From assembly GCA_029261435.1 (NCBI GenBank), contig JAJDBI010000052.1, forward strand, positions 1 to 15,119: a stretch of DNA of 15,119 nt. Direction: 5' to 3'. Below are positions 7,366-14,001 of this stretch, one piece after another. Each line of letters begins with the position of its first letter. The stretch's first letter is position 1. Below the pieces are notes generated by a model. The model was not told where the DNA came from. It did not search any database and was given only the letters and a program-made list of their open reading frames with translations. Both the position numbers and the translations under genes were made by a program. The stretch comes from Nitrospinaceae bacterium (lineage in GTDB: Bacteria; Nitrospinota; Nitrospinia; Nitrospinales; VA-1).

Positions 7366-8904
7366 TTAATTAACCCCGCTCACAGTAGCAGAATCATCCA
7401 TGCCGGGTGTGGCGGCACTATCATGTGTGTCACCGACAAATTCCATGGCAAATCCGGTGGAATTGGCTTCTATAACCACTGCTCCCCAGAAACTGAGCAT
7501 GGTAATGTCACGAAAACCTCCAACACTAACCTCAGGATTACTTGCTACAGGATTTAAATGGATAAACCCATGTTGATAGGAAGAGTTTCCGGTGATTAGC
7601 TCGGTACCTGGAAAAGAGGTGCTATTGATGTTGGGGTGGGTGGATCGAACGATAAATATTCGCCTCGTAACATTACTTCCAATCGTGAATGACGTGGCGG
7701 AACCAAATAAAGTGCCATCATTTTTTATGGCTCGAACCGTGACACCAATTTGAGATGCCATATTGGAAAGTGAAGGGTGAGTAACAGAGATAAAAGAATA
7801 TGAGAAATCGTCTGATTGCCAATAAGGTGATATCACTCTCTTGGAGTTGTCAAAGGAAGCGATTGATTCGAAGGCTGGTGATGCAATTTGCCTGAAATTT
7901 GAGACGGTAAAGGCTGTGTTTTGAAAAGTCAGGCGGTTGTCTGCTGCCAGAGAACTTCCTTCCGCGATCCCGGTTACCGCACCATTAAATAAAACGTTGG
8001 GATTAGAGAAGTGCTGAATTCGGGTGATGAAAGTTGTAGACGCACCCATGATGGTTTGAAAACCATTGGAGCTGTCGAAATATCCGTGGTTGAAAGTGAA
8101 AGGTACATTTGTATTGTCATTGGCGCGGTCATGGCGCGCAGCCATATTATGTCCGATCTCATGCGCGACTGTAAGATTAGCTGCAGCGCAGTCAGTTTGG
8201 GAAACTGAATAGCCAAAAGGAGCAAAGTTTGTGGATACGGTTTCCATCAAATATGCGAGGCCACAAAGGCTATTATCCCCATCTACCAGAATGGCTACCA
8301 GATCTGCATTATTTGCATCTCTAAGGGCGTGTAGTCCGGAGATTGATCCGTTTTGAGCGGAGTTTAAAAACCCTGAGAAAGTGAAACTATTTTCTGAAAA
8401 ACTTATCTGCTCCTTACCTGCCTCCCGGATGACATGACTCACTCCACTGTTTGAATAGGAAGCATTGGTAACGGAAACTGTCAAATCAATAAGGCTTTCT
8501 ATAGCGCTGGTTCCACCTTCTTTAAGACGGGCCTCCTCTGTGTAAACGAACAAAACATCAATTATGGAGCCATCATCAGCTTGAGTTTCTGGGATTGAAA
8601 TGTTGGAACTTTCTGATGGGCTCAGAGAGTCAGTTGTACCGCCTGATGATGGAGCATCCCCTCTAGTGTCATGACCTATTTCCGGTTTAGAAGAAGGTTT
8701 CTGTGTGGGTTGATTTTTCACGCTGGATGAAGGTGATTTTATAATAGGAGTGATCGGTTCACTTGTGGGAGGAAACTTGGAGGGATCGATTTCGTAAACA
8801 GCGTGAATATTGTCATTGATATGTCGTATCTGATAGGTGAAGTTTGGTTTTGAAATGTTTCCAAATACCATATTTTCTTTCACGACTAAAACGACCTGGC
8901 TCAT
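7366..8904 (-). CDS. Secreted metzincin-type zinc metalloprotease, main part, with C-terminal shared domain (frame-split gene)
   Basis: This 512-residue frame holds the end of a propeptide (about residues 1-42), a Pro/Ser/Thr-rich linker (about 43-105), a metalloprotease domain (about 110-340) and a C-terminal domain (about 354-512). The zinc motif is HEIGHNMAARHD (248-259), with H248, H252, H258 as ligands and E249 as the base. Met-turn candidate M286 in TIMGAS and cysteines C214 and C239 agree with reprolysin-like or M72-like bacterial peptidases. The C-terminal domain is clearly homologous to the two upstream secreted proteins and ends SGVN. The first ATG (8904) is not a credible start: it has no ribosome site, and family-like propeptide (SGSFSWYGKLKDIP) is encoded just upstream in the same frame. 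The true N-terminus is in the other frame, at 8958-9266. Confidence 0.85.
   Translation of the reverse strand: MSQVVLVVKENMVFGNISKPNFTYQIRHINDNIHAVYEIDPSKFPPTSEPITPIIKSPSSSVKNQPTQKPSSKPEIGHDTRGDAPSSGGTTDSLSPSESSNISIPETQADDGSIIDVLFVYTEEARLKEGGTSAIESLIDLTVSVTNASYSNSGVSHVIREAGKEQISFSENSFTFSGFLNSAQNGSISGLHALRDANNADLVAILVDGDNSLCGLAYLMETVSTNFAPFGYSVSQTDCAAANLTVAHEIGHNMAARHDRANDNTNVPFTFNHGYFDSSNGFQTIMGASTTFITRIQHFSNPNVLFNGAVTGIAEGSSLAADNRLTFQNTAFTVSNFRQIASPAFESIASFDNSKRVISPYWQSDDFSYSFISVTHPSLSNMASQIGVTVRAIKNDGTLFGSATSFTIGSNVTRRIFIVRSTHPNINSTSFPGTELITGNSSYQHGFIHLNPVASNPEVSVGGFRDITMLSFWGAVVIEANSTGFAMEFVGDTHDSAATPGMDDSATVSGVN
7370..7507 (-). repeat. Direct repeat copy 1: 3' end of metalloprotease gene
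   Basis: This stretch aligns without gaps to 10021-10158, at roughly 80% identity counted by eye over about 138 bases, and encodes the last ~45 residues of the shared domain. Both copies also share the stop region TTAATTAACCCC (as read on the plus strand). It is coding homology from duplication, not a mobile element. Confidence 0.7.
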
Positions 8905-8957
8905 AGGAATGTCTTTTAATTTTCCATACCAGGAAAAACTACCAGATCGGTTTTTTC

Positions 8958-9266
8958 TTATTTTCTCAATGAGAGCTGTGAACTCAAATCCGGAAAAAAA
9001 TTCAGGATCAATGGAATTTCATCACCCTGCTCTGCAGTATATTTTTTATCAGGGTTAGGTAGAAGGTTGAAATTGATATCTACGAAACGGGAGCGGACAA
9101 TAGTAGGGTTTTGCCGAACCGGTATGTCCGCGGCATAGTCTGGAGTTGTGAACAGGTAAGGAGGAAGGTGTTCTGTGGGGTCTTCTTCAAGGGCCTCTGC
9201 GTTCCATGAAACCGTTAAGGCTATTATCAGGCCAATGGAAAAGAAATGTGTCGCTTTTCTATGCAA
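8958..9266 (-). CDS. Signal peptide and first part of the propeptide of the metalloprotease (other frame)
   Basis: This frame encodes a Sec signal peptide (about residues 1-25, hydrophobic core FFSIGLIIALTVSW, probable cleavage after NAEA) and then a propeptide-like region RSRFVDINFNLLPN up to LILNFFPD. It then runs out of frame, LSSQLSLRK, to a stop. The missing continuation (FEFTALIEKIRKN) is encoded in the -1 frame and leads into the 7366-8904 frame, so together they would form a protein of about 633 residues. No ATG is available; a TTG at 9266, ten bases after GGGAG, fits best, and a TTG at 9275 lies too close to that site. It begins 46 bases after the preceding gene in the same direction. 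Confidence 0.72.
   Translation of the reverse strand: MHRKATHFFSIGLIIALTVSWNAEALEEDPTEHLPPYLFTTPDYAADIPVRQNPTIVRSRFVDINFNLLPNPDKKYTAEQGDEIPLILNFFPDLSSQLSLRK
8994..9000 (-). other. T7 run forming a T TTT TTT slippery heptamer at the frame change
   Basis: On the coding strand the codons AAT TTT TTT place seven Ts in the phase X XXY YYZ of -1 frameshift sites. A -1 slip here gives LNFF-SGFEFTALIEK and enters the long protease frame. One extra T in the run gives the same protein. Whether slippage occurs, the run varies in length, or the base call is wrong cannot be told from one sequence. An extra T three to five bases later (GATTT to GATTTT) would give LNFFPDFEFTAL, which looks even more family-like. 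Confidence 0.55.
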
Positions 9267-9312
9267 GTAGAGCAAGCTCCCAAATTTGTTGGCTTTATAA
9301 AAATAGTTGATA

Positions 9313-10005
9313 TCAATTTATGCCTCGGGCAACCCCGCTAGAGATTCCTGAAACACCATTTAATGGGCCAAAATTTCGACCTATTGTGGAGTCATGAGCA
9401 TCGCCGATGAATTCCATGAAAAACCCAGTTCCGCTGGATTCGACAAAAACCACACCCCAGAAACTCAATTGGCTGAGATTGTTATATTTTCTTATAGAGT
9501 TTACGGTTGTTGGAGTTATCGGGTTTTCATTGATGGAGACTGCCCTGACACTGCCAAACTGAGCTGAGTCTGCGGCAAAAATCAAATGAGTTCGAGAGTC
9601 AGTAAAGGCAGAGTTGGAAGAGTTAATAGTGGAGTGCGAATTATTTACAATAAATATTCTATGAGTTTCCCCTGCATCAATAGTGAATATGGTAGATCGG
9701 CCTGTTGCGCTATCAGGGACAGTGGTCATGCCCAAAACTTCGAGTGCCACACCCACTTGGGTCAAGGCTGTGTCGAGAGAGGAGTGATTGATTGACATAA
9801 AAGTATAGCTGTCGTTAGGTATTGACTGGGCGTATGGGGCCAATACAACTCTTGCTTTATCATCTGTAGAGGGGACTGCTGTTATTTGAGCAAGTCCTGC
9901 AGAAGAAAGTGAAAGCCATAGAACCATTACCAATAGAAGGAAAGCCAGACACTTTTGGGGAAGCTTTGGGTGTAATTCTTTTCTTTCGCTTTTATTTTCG
10001 GTCAT
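9313..10005 (-). CDS. Secreted protein with divergent copy of the shared C-terminal domain
   Basis: A 230-residue protein with a signal peptide: a charged N-region (residues 1-20), core CLAFLLLVMVLWLSLSSAG, and probable cleavage near GLAQ. The mature part is one divergent copy of the domain seen at the end of the metalloprotease and in the upstream gene. Shared landmarks are RVV...PYAQS, YTFMSINHSSL, HRIFIV, LSFWGVVFVE, TGFFMEFIGDAHDS and a terminal RGIN. This copy is longer in its middle. The ATG at 10005 is chosen; a TTG at 10014 is possible. It begins within 12 bases of the end of the upstream gene, so cotranscription is very likely. Function unknown. Confidence 0.8.
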   Translation of the reverse strand: MTENKSERKELHPKLPQKCLAFLLLVMVLWLSLSSAGLAQITAVPSTDDKARVVLAPYAQSIPNDSYTFMSINHSSLDTALTQVGVALEVLGMTTVPDSATGRSTIFTIDAGETHRIFIVNNSHSTINSSNSAFTDSRTHLIFAADSAQFGSVRAVSINENPITPTTVNSIRKYNNLSQLSFWGVVFVESSGTGFFMEFIGDAHDSTIGRNFGPLNGVSGISSGVARGIN

Positions 10006-10016
10006 AAAATTCAAAC

Positions 10017-10595
10017 TTAATTAACCCCGCTTACTGCGGCTGAATCATCCATGCCGGGTGTAGCCGAACTATCATGCATGTCACCCACAAATTCCATGGC
10101 AAAACCAGAGACATTGTTTTCTATGACCACACCACCCCAGAAATTAAGCATAGTGATATCCCTCCTCCCTCCTGTTGATGTGACAATAGTGGGGTCTGTT
10201 GCAACCGGTTCAATTCTAAGTCCGCCATGTTTAAAACTTGTCGTTCCTACTAGAAATCTGGCTGAAGGGATTGTTGCTGCTGAAAGGGTGGGGTGATTTG
10301 TACGGACGATAAATATTCTCTCAGTACTTCCCGCAGAAATAGTAAATGTGGTGGCCGTGGCAAATGTGGCATTATCATTCTGAATGACGTTGATAACCAG
10401 ACCTACCTGTGAGGCAATTGAACTTAGACTTGAATGGGAAACGGCGATGAATGAATAGCTCCCTGAGTCTGATTGCCAGTAGGGTGAAATGACCCTGCTT
10501 TTGTTTTCAATACCCCATGCGAAATCCAAGTGTGAAGACCAGAAAGTATCGATCAAACAAAACATAGCTAATAGAACAAGTTTAGGAGACTTCAT
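10017..10595 (-). CDS. Small secreted protein consisting of the shared domain
   Basis: A 192-residue protein: a signal peptide of about 28 residues (MKSPKLVLLAMFCLIDTFW start) followed by almost nothing but the domain. The domain begins SRVISPYWQSD, passes YSFIAVSHSSL, RIFIVRTNHP, ITMLNFWGGVVIE and FAMEFVGDMHDS, and ends SGVN. It is closest to the C-terminus of the metalloprotease; many stretches are identical and the last part is also alike in DNA. AAGAG stands before the ATG. First gene of the three-gene cluster. I do not recognise the domain; an extracellular binding, anchoring or protease-modulating role would be speculation. Confidence 0.85.
   Translation of the reverse strand: MKSPKLVLLAMFCLIDTFWSSHLDFAWGIENKSRVISPYWQSDSGSYSFIAVSHSSLSSIASQVGLVINVIQNDNATFATATTFTISAGSTERIFIVRTNHPTLSAATIPSARFLVGTTSFKHGGLRIEPVATDPTIVTSTGGRRDITMLNFWGGVVIENNVSGFAMEFVGDMHDSSATPGMDDSAAVSGVN
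10021..10158 (-). repeat. Direct repeat copy 2: 3' end of small secreted protein gene
   Basis: Partner of the repeat at 7370-7507, in the same orientation and about 2.65 kb away. DNA-level similarity at this degree implies a relatively recent duplication, gene conversion, or strong constraint on the C-terminal part of the domain. Confidence 0.7.
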
Positions 10596-10656
10596 AGCAC
10601 TCTTTTGGTCTTACCGCAGAATTTGAACACACCAACCCTTAAAGCTACATAACGGG

Positions 10657-10672
10657 GTTCTCGTTGGAGAAC
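10657..10672. other. Inverted repeat upstream of the secreted-protein cluster
   Basis: GTTCTC (10657-10662) and GAGAAC (10667-10672) are perfect complements around GTTG. The element lies 62-77 bases upstream of the first gene of the 10595-7366 cluster. It could be an operator or a small hairpin; no T tract supports a terminator. Confidence 0.35.
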
Positions 10673-10721
10673 TTTAGTGCTTAGTTCGGCGGAATTCAGG
10701 AGCCATGGGGACTGGCACAGA

Positions 10722-10737
10722 ACTACTATGAAGTAGT
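10722..10737 (-). other. Small hairpin downstream of the Nfu-type gene
   Basis: ACTACT and AGTAGT form a perfect six-base stem around a four-base loop, 31 bases past the stop of the Fe-S scaffold gene on its strand. Only scattered Ts follow, so a role as terminator is weakly supported. Confidence 0.25.
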
Positions 10738-10767
10738 AATAACTGCTGTGGTGTGAGCGTATTTAGG

Positions 10768-11361
10768 CTAAGTGTAGGTATGGACTTTGATCTCAGGGTC
10801 CAGTTGGGATCGGAGATGATTCTCAATAACTCGTAAAGTGCCACCTGTGGAACTCGGACATCCTCCGCAGGCACCTTGGTAACGTATCCGGACGATTTGT
10901 CCATCCACTTCGATCACTTCCAATCCTCCACCATCATTTGCCAGGGCAGGGCGAACAGATTCGTCAAGAACGGCTTCAACTATGATGACTTTTTCATCAT
11001 CGGAAAGTTGAGGATATTTTTCCATATCAAAATCTTTAAGAATGGATGCAGAAACTTCATTATCCCCTTCCTCATACTTCCCTAAATCTGCTTCGATTAT
11101 ATTTTTGACTTTGTCCTTAAAAATCACCCAAAGGTCGGCAGAGGTCAGAGTGACAGAAACAAAATTTTCGCGCAAATAGACCATGTCAACGATATCAAGG
11201 GCAAAAATATTGTGGGCAAAGGCATCAACTTCAAGAAAGCCACCTTCTTCAATGGTTTTGGAGCCTTCATCAAGCACTGTCTGGTTCAGAATAAATTTTA
11301 CCGAACGAGGGTTCGGGGTCAGTTCGATTTTTTCAACGGAAAAAGTTTGGGTTTCCTGCAT
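10768..11361 (-). CDS. Nfu/NifU-type Fe-S cluster scaffold or carrier protein
   Basis: A 197-residue cytoplasmic protein with two domains. Residues about 10-95 match the Nfu N-terminal domain (opening LTPNPRSVKFILNQ). Residues about 120-190 are the NifU C-terminal domain, with RPALANDGGGLEVIEVDG and the cluster-binding pair C165 and C168 in GACGGCPSS. Such proteins receive Fe-S clusters and deliver them to apo-proteins. GAGGAAAAACC precedes the ATG. It is divergent from the RIC gene, 222 bases away, which also concerns iron centres; shared regulation is plausible but not shown. Confidence 0.92.
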   Translation of the reverse strand: MQETQTFSVEKIELTPNPRSVKFILNQTVLDEGSKTIEEGGFLEVDAFAHNIFALDIVDMVYLRENFVSVTLTSADLWVIFKDKVKNIIEADLGKYEEGDNEVSASILKDFDMEKYPQLSDDEKVIIVEAVLDESVRPALANDGGGLEVIEVDGQIVRIRYQGACGGCPSSTGGTLRVIENHLRSQLDPEIKVHTYT

Positions 11362-11467
11362 GGTTTTTCCTCAATGAGGTTAATCTTTCTTTTAAGGTAG
11401 GATGGATTCCCGGCAGATCGGGTTCAAGAATATTTCTCTCTTATCTGCTATTAAGGGGTATCACACC

Positions 11468-11496
11468 TTGACAAGGCATTATACAGACTTTATATT
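11468..11496 (+). promoter_or_regulatory. Sigma70-type promoter for the RIC gene
   Basis: TTGACA (11468-11473), exactly 17 bases, then TATATT (11491-11496): a full-consensus -35 and a five-of-six -10 with ideal spacing. Transcription would begin near 11503, leaving a leader of about 80 bases before the RIC start at 11584. Confidence 0.75.
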
Positions 11497-11530
11497 AAAT
11501 ATAAAGAGATATGTTTATCTTTTTTATGGC

Positions 11531-11544
11531 TTGCTGAATATCAA
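11531..11544 (+). promoter_or_regulatory. Possible FNR/Dnr-family operator
   Basis: TTGCT-GAAT-ATCAA differs from the FNR/Dnr consensus TTGAT-N4-ATCAA at one base. It sits downstream of the predicted start point, about +29, where a bound regulator would repress rather than activate the 11468 promoter, or act on another promoter. RIC genes are often under NO- or oxygen-responsive control in other bacteria, which makes the site worth noting, but a one-mismatch 10-base pattern can be chance. Confidence 0.3.
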
Positions 11545-11583
11545 TGGGCTAGAGACAAACATTTGTGGGGAAAGGGTTGAAAA

Positions 11584-12285
11584 ATGAAAATCATCGATCC
11601 GGTAAAAAGTTTTGTGAAGAATAATTCTGGTTGTGCTGTAGTTTTTCAGGAATTGAACATCGACTTCTGTTGCGGGGGCGATGTGTCACTTCAAAATGCC
11701 TGTGAAGAAAAGGGTCTGAATGCAGCTGGGATCTATCAGCGCCTGATGGAATTGAAATCCTCCTCCAGCGAAGAAAAAGATGTTTCTGGCTTAACTCCCG
11801 GAGAATTAACCGCTCATATCGTGTCTACGCATCATGTTTATCTTAAACAGGCTTTACCGCGTTTGACGACATTGATGGAAAAGGTTTATCAGGCGCATTC
11901 TTCTCGACACCCCGAGTTGAAACCATTGCAGGCTGTATTTGAAAATTTACGAGCAGAACTCGAACCGCATTTGCTCAAAGAGGAGCGGGTGCTTTTCCCC
12001 CTGATAGTAAAATTAGAGCGCGATGCATTAGGGGTGCAAATGCAAGCATCTGCGGGACCGATTCGGGTCATGCGTCATGAACATGACGAGGCAGGGAAGT
12101 TGTTACAGGAAATGAGGACTTTAGCTAACGACTATGTTGCACCGGCAGACGGCTGCCAGTCCTATCAGCTTTTGTATGAAGAGTTGAGAAAACTGGAAGA
12201 AGACACGCACCTGCACATTCATAAGGAAAATAATATATTATTTCCTGCCATTGATCAGAAGAAAGAAGTTTCGACTGCTCCCTAA
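11584..12285 (+). CDS. ric: Repair of iron centres di-iron protein (RIC; YtfE/ScdA/DnrN family)
   Basis: A 233-residue cytoplasmic protein that helps restore Fe-S clusters damaged by nitric oxide or peroxide. The N-terminal ScdA domain carries IDFCCGGDVSLQNAC (C29, C30, C40). The hemerythrin-like domain supplies ligands that align with those of E. coli YtfE: H84, H129, E133, H167, H211 and E215, the last two in HIHKENNILFP. Length agrees with the family (about 220). AAAGGG lies eight bases before the ATG, behind a strong promoter at 11468-11496. The divergent neighbour is an Fe-S carrier gene, in keeping with an iron-centre maintenance locus. Confidence 0.94.
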   Translation: MKIIDPVKSFVKNNSGCAVVFQELNIDFCCGGDVSLQNACEEKGLNAAGIYQRLMELKSSSSEEKDVSGLTPGELTAHIVSTHHVYLKQALPRLTTLMEKVYQAHSSRHPELKPLQAVFENLRAELEPHLLKEERVLFPLIVKLERDALGVQMQASAGPIRVMRHEHDEAGKLLQEMRTLANDYVAPADGCQSYQLLYEELRKLEEDTHLHIHKENNILFPAIDQKKEVSTAP

Positions 12286-12346
12286 GCGAAGGCGGATTTT
12301 TCTTGCATAAAGAAGACATTGTTAGCCGGGGCCAGCGTAATGCGGT

Positions 12347-13318
12347 TTAATATTTTCCGCGGATATGTGGGGAGACATCTTTTAAGTAAAAATTGTATAG
12401 AGACTTGTGTGTTTCTTCCGTCAAGGGGGATAATGCGCTTGCTGCGCAATTGTCAGCCACCTGTTGAGGATTTTTAGAGCCGGGAATCACAACAGTGACC
12501 GCTTCAAAATCGAGCACCCATCTCAAGGCGACCTGCGACAGGTTTTCCGGCGTGATTTTCTTCAGACCTTCGACAAGCTCAATCCCTTTTTCAAAGGGAA
12601 GTCCTGAAAAGGTTTCCCCTACATTGAATTCTTGTCCATCGCGGTTGTAATTGCGGTGGTCATTTTTGGCAAACTTCGAATCTCGATTCAATTTCCCTGA
12701 GAGAAGTCCAGAGGCGAGTGGCAGGCGGACAATAAGTGCCACCTGTTTTTCTTTTGCCTCTTTGAAAATAGAAGCAATGGCTTTTTGGCGAAAAATATTG
12801 AAAATAATTTGTAAAGAGGCCACCCCATCTTGCTGCAGGCATATCTGAGCTTCTTCCATCGACTCCACACTGAATCCGAATTGCTTGATTTTGCCTTCCT
12901 GTTTCAAGGTCCTCAGCCAGTCAAACACTTCTCCCTGCCGCAAAAGGTCGGTAGGAGGACAGTGAACCTGAGTCAGATCCAAACATTCCATTCCCAGTCG
13001 TTTCAGAGAGTTTTCTGTGTGTTTGCGAAATTGTTCCTGAGAGAAATTATCTGGCCATCCGGGTTGGGGAAACCTGCCCAGTTTAGTAGCGATCACCACT
13101 TCTGAAGATAGGGCTTTAACAAATCTTCCAAGTCGGGTTTCTGAAAGACCTTCTCCATAACAGTCGGCGGTATCGAAAAAATTAACTCCATTTTCGATAG
13201 CGGTTGCAAGAACTTTTTCGGCGGTGGAATCATCAACATCGCCCCAGTCAGCGCCAAGCTGCCAGGTGCCCAGCCCAATTTCTGAAACCTTGATATTGCA
13301 AAATTTCCGGTATTTCAT
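12347..13318 (-). CDS. Aldo/keto reductase
   Basis: A 323-residue NADPH-type oxidoreductase of the AKR superfamily with a TIM barrel. The catalytic tetrad is visible: D49 and Y54 (FFDTADCYG), K79 (IATKLG) and H119 (TQVHCPP). The C-terminal cofactor-binding stretch VVIPGSKNPQQVADN fits the family IPG-x-K/R-x-x-x-x-x-x-N pattern. Substrate unknown; such proteins reduce aldehydes and ketones in detoxification or sugar metabolism. It converges with RIC (61 bases between) and diverges from the TPR gene (33 bases between), so the two starts share a very small control region. Confidence 0.93.
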   Translation of the reverse strand: MKYRKFCNIKVSEIGLGTWQLGADWGDVDDSTAEKVLATAIENGVNFFDTADCYGEGLSETRLGRFVKALSSEVVIATKLGRFPQPGWPDNFSQEQFRKHTENSLKRLGMECLDLTQVHCPPTDLLRQGEVFDWLRTLKQEGKIKQFGFSVESMEEAQICLQQDGVASLQIIFNIFRQKAIASIFKEAKEKQVALIVRLPLASGLLSGKLNRDSKFAKNDHRNYNRDGQEFNVGETFSGLPFEKGIELVEGLKKITPENLSQVALRWVLDFEAVTVVIPGSKNPQQVADNCAASALSPLTEETHKSLYNFYLKDVSPHIRGKY

Positions 13319-13351
13319 GTTGTCTCGCTAAAAAAATGATAAATTAGGAAG

Positions 13352-13858
13352 ATGTGCTCCTATTCCCCCACACGTCTGATTTGCTCCGTTGGTCATAGCA
13401 TTTTTTACCCTGCAGCAAAAGGGCTTTTAATCATTTTTGTGTTAACTGGAATTTTTGAGCCACAGACAGCAGTGGCTGTGGACTTTAAAACCTATCTTCA
13501 GGGAGCGCGGGCTGAGATTTCACATCACAAGGAAATCATTCGTGAAGACCCACTGGATGCGATCGCATATTTTGAATTAGGCAGGTCCTATCTTGCTCTG
13601 GGAAAACACGAAGCAGAAGTGGAAGCCTATAAGGAGGCGATCCAGCTTTATCCCAACTACATAGCGGCACATTATAATCTGGCAATGGCGTACGATTTAT
13701 TAAAGGATGGTCCCAATGCCATCAAACACATGCTTAATGCCCTGGATCTGTACTCTACGAAAAGGAACCATGTTCGGATAAGAAATGTACAACGCCAATT
13801 AAAACGTTTATACGTAAAATACCCCGGTAAAACGATAGTGCTTGAAAAATTGGACTAA
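13352..13858 (+). CDS. Exported TPR-repeat protein
   Basis: A 168-residue protein with a long N-region and hydrophobic segment (GLLIIFVLTGIFEP, about residues 24-37), ending AVAVDF like a signal-peptide cleavage site. Two tetratricopeptide repeats follow at about residues 68-101 (DAIAYFELGRSYLALGKH) and 102-135 (YIAAHYNLAMAYDLLKDG). TPRs mediate protein-protein contacts, so a periplasmic or membrane-attached scaffold role is likely; the partner is unknown. AGGA stands close to the ATG. Confidence 0.75.
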   Translation: MCSYSPTRLICSVGHSIFYPAAKGLLIIFVLTGIFEPQTAVAVDFKTYLQGARAEISHHKEIIREDPLDAIAYFELGRSYLALGKHEAEVEAYKEAIQLYPNYIAAHYNLAMAYDLLKDGPNAIKHMLNALDLYSTKRNHVRIRNVQRQLKRLYVKYPGKTIVLEKLD

Positions 13859-13937
13859 GAGGTTGCCATAAAGAATGTTTTTCCTATAATAACAGTTGTT
13901 TTATCGCTTATTAGGGGTTTTGCCACAATAGTGGGGA

Positions 13938-13966
13938 TTGAAAATGGCGACAGAATTTTTTATAGT
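13938..13966 (+). promoter_or_regulatory. Sigma70-type promoter for the cyclic-nucleotide-binding gene
   Basis: TTGAAA (13938-13943), 17 bases, TATAGT (13961-13966): each box has five of six consensus bases at ideal spacing. A start near 13973 gives a leader of about 29 bases before the ATG at 14002. Confidence 0.6.
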
Positions 13967-14001
13967 GCAATCGATACCATGTAATTTCGCTTCGGGGTTG
14001 G

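Noticed and set aside
8904..8906. ATG at 8904 as a genuine start of a separate protease gene
   Set aside because: No ribosome site, and propeptide-like sequence in the same frame continues upstream of it, so it is internal to a frame-split gene.
10674..10904. 76-codon minus-strand frame overlapping the 3' end of the Nfu-type gene
   Set aside because: It lies in another frame over conserved Fe-S scaffold coding sequence and has no ribosome site or family features.
11402..11587. 61-codon plus-strand frame upstream of RIC
   Set aside because: It spans the predicted RIC promoter and control region and has no ribosome site or recognisable content.
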